Shown one piece after another: positions 63,577 through 64,000 of a stretch of DNA of 64,000 bases (the stretch's first letter is position 1; each line of letters begins with the position of its first letter). The position numbers and the translations under genes were made by a program. The notes under the pieces are model-generated. The model saw only the letters and a list, made by a program, of their open reading frames with translations, searched no databases and was not told where the DNA came from. Origin of the DNA: Pseudomonas sp. KK4 (GTDB taxonomy: Bacteria > Pseudomonadota > Gammaproteobacteria > Pseudomonadales > Pseudomonadaceae); contig NZ_LYVP01000001.1 of assembly GCF_001984065.1 (NCBI RefSeq), forward strand, positions 62,001-126,000, given 5' to 3'.

Positions 63577-63748
63577 GAATTGCTCCACCGTCCCAAGCTT
63601 GTAAATTCGCTGGGAAGAGGGGCAGCAAAAAGCTTCCAAGCAACCGACCTCGCGAGACCCAAAAGGATACAGCGAACCATTAAGTTTTCAGTCGCTTCTG
63701 AGGATTCATAGCGTCCTGCTTTGGAAAAAGATTCGAATTTGTGACAGC

Positions 63749-63895
63749 TCAGCGCTGCGTCATCTGAAGCAGCCCTTCAGTGGACTCGCCGCCCCCGGTG
63801 TCTTTAATTAAGTCAGCCACCATGTCGATCAACAACGCGCGCGAGTCAGTACGTTTCGCCCACGTTGCAAGATCCTTTTCATCGATCCATTGCAT
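63749..63895 (-). pseudogene. Truncated start of a possible defence-type gene
   Basis: 48 aa from the ATG at 63895, with ribosome site AGGA 7 nt upstream. The first 33 residues (QWIDEKDLATWAKRTDSR then LLIDMVADLIKDT) recall the opening of large proteins found in pseudomonad defence islands, but the frame ends after 15 unrelated residues. It is probably the remnant left after a deletion of the rest of the gene. The identification is from pattern memory only. Confidence 0.35.
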
Positions 63896-64000
63896 GTGTA
63901 ATCCTGTTTTGGTTTTGGTTGGCAGACTAGATTTTCGCATCGCATTTGCGGGAGCGCCAAGATCCTGGCGAAGCAGCTGCACGAAGTTTTGCCGTGATCC

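Overview
The window is a Pseudomonas chromosome segment, most likely from the P. fluorescens lineage. It spans the replication-origin region. The recF-dnaN-dnaA / rpmH-rnpA-yidD-yidC-mnmE / mnmG-rsmG-parA-parB / atpIBEFHAGDC / glmU-glmR-glmS order is the classic pseudomonad origin layout. Consensus DnaA boxes are very frequent, there is a perfect parS site, and the GC-rich codon use fits the genus. I identified everything by reading the translations and DNA. No database search was possible.

Layout. 0-2.5 kb: 3' part of glyS, then gmhB and an acyltransferase. 2.6-5.1 kb: a divergent histidine kinase / OmpR-type regulator pair between two clear terminators. 5.1-11.3 kb: gyrB, recF, dnaN and dnaA, all on the minus strand, with two parS-type sites inside recF. 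11.3-11.9 kb: first DnaA-box cluster (oriC) with an AT-rich tract and a well-formed rpmH promoter. 11.9-15.8 kb: rpmH to mnmE. 15.9-19.9 kb: a TonB-dependent siderophore receptor with its FecR/FecI pair and a Fur-type box, placed between mnmE and mnmG. 19.9-20.45 kb: second DnaA-box cluster before mnmG. 20.5-24.7 kb: mnmG, rsmG, parA and parB. 24.7-32 kb: the complete F1Fo ATP synthase operon. 32-36.3 kb: glmU, glmR and glmS.

Accessory region. At 36.3 kb, about 22 bp after the glmS stop codon, the core sequence gives way to a Tn7-like transposon in the standard attTn7 site. TnsB-site-like repeats mark its glmS-proximal end. It carries a short TniQ protein (308 aa), a full-length TnsD, a possible small gene coupled to tnsD, and an overlapping tnsA-tnsB-tnsC operon. 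Next come an AT-rich stretch with a 66-aa ORF and an MvaT/H-NS-like xenogeneic silencer gene. The element has two different TniQ-family target selectors, no recognisable tnsE and no CRISPR array. I did not find its distal end.

Beyond 46 kb lies a mosaic of cargo or neighbouring accessory DNA. It holds a four-gene NmrA-like / cupin / HlyD / DHA2-MFS efflux operon with a divergent winged-helix-TPR regulator; a DUF3644-type protein carrying an RX4H HEPN motif; a MocR regulator whose 3' end reads through an antisense glyoxalase-family gene fragment; a DoxX protein; an 1823-aa kinase-like/ATPase/GAF/PAS/histidine-kinase giant with a FixJ-like response regulator; and a truncated ORF that may be the start of a defence gene. 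Five copies of a ~25-bp element end are scattered from 44 to 53.5 kb. Two of them bound a 185-bp MITE-like unit.
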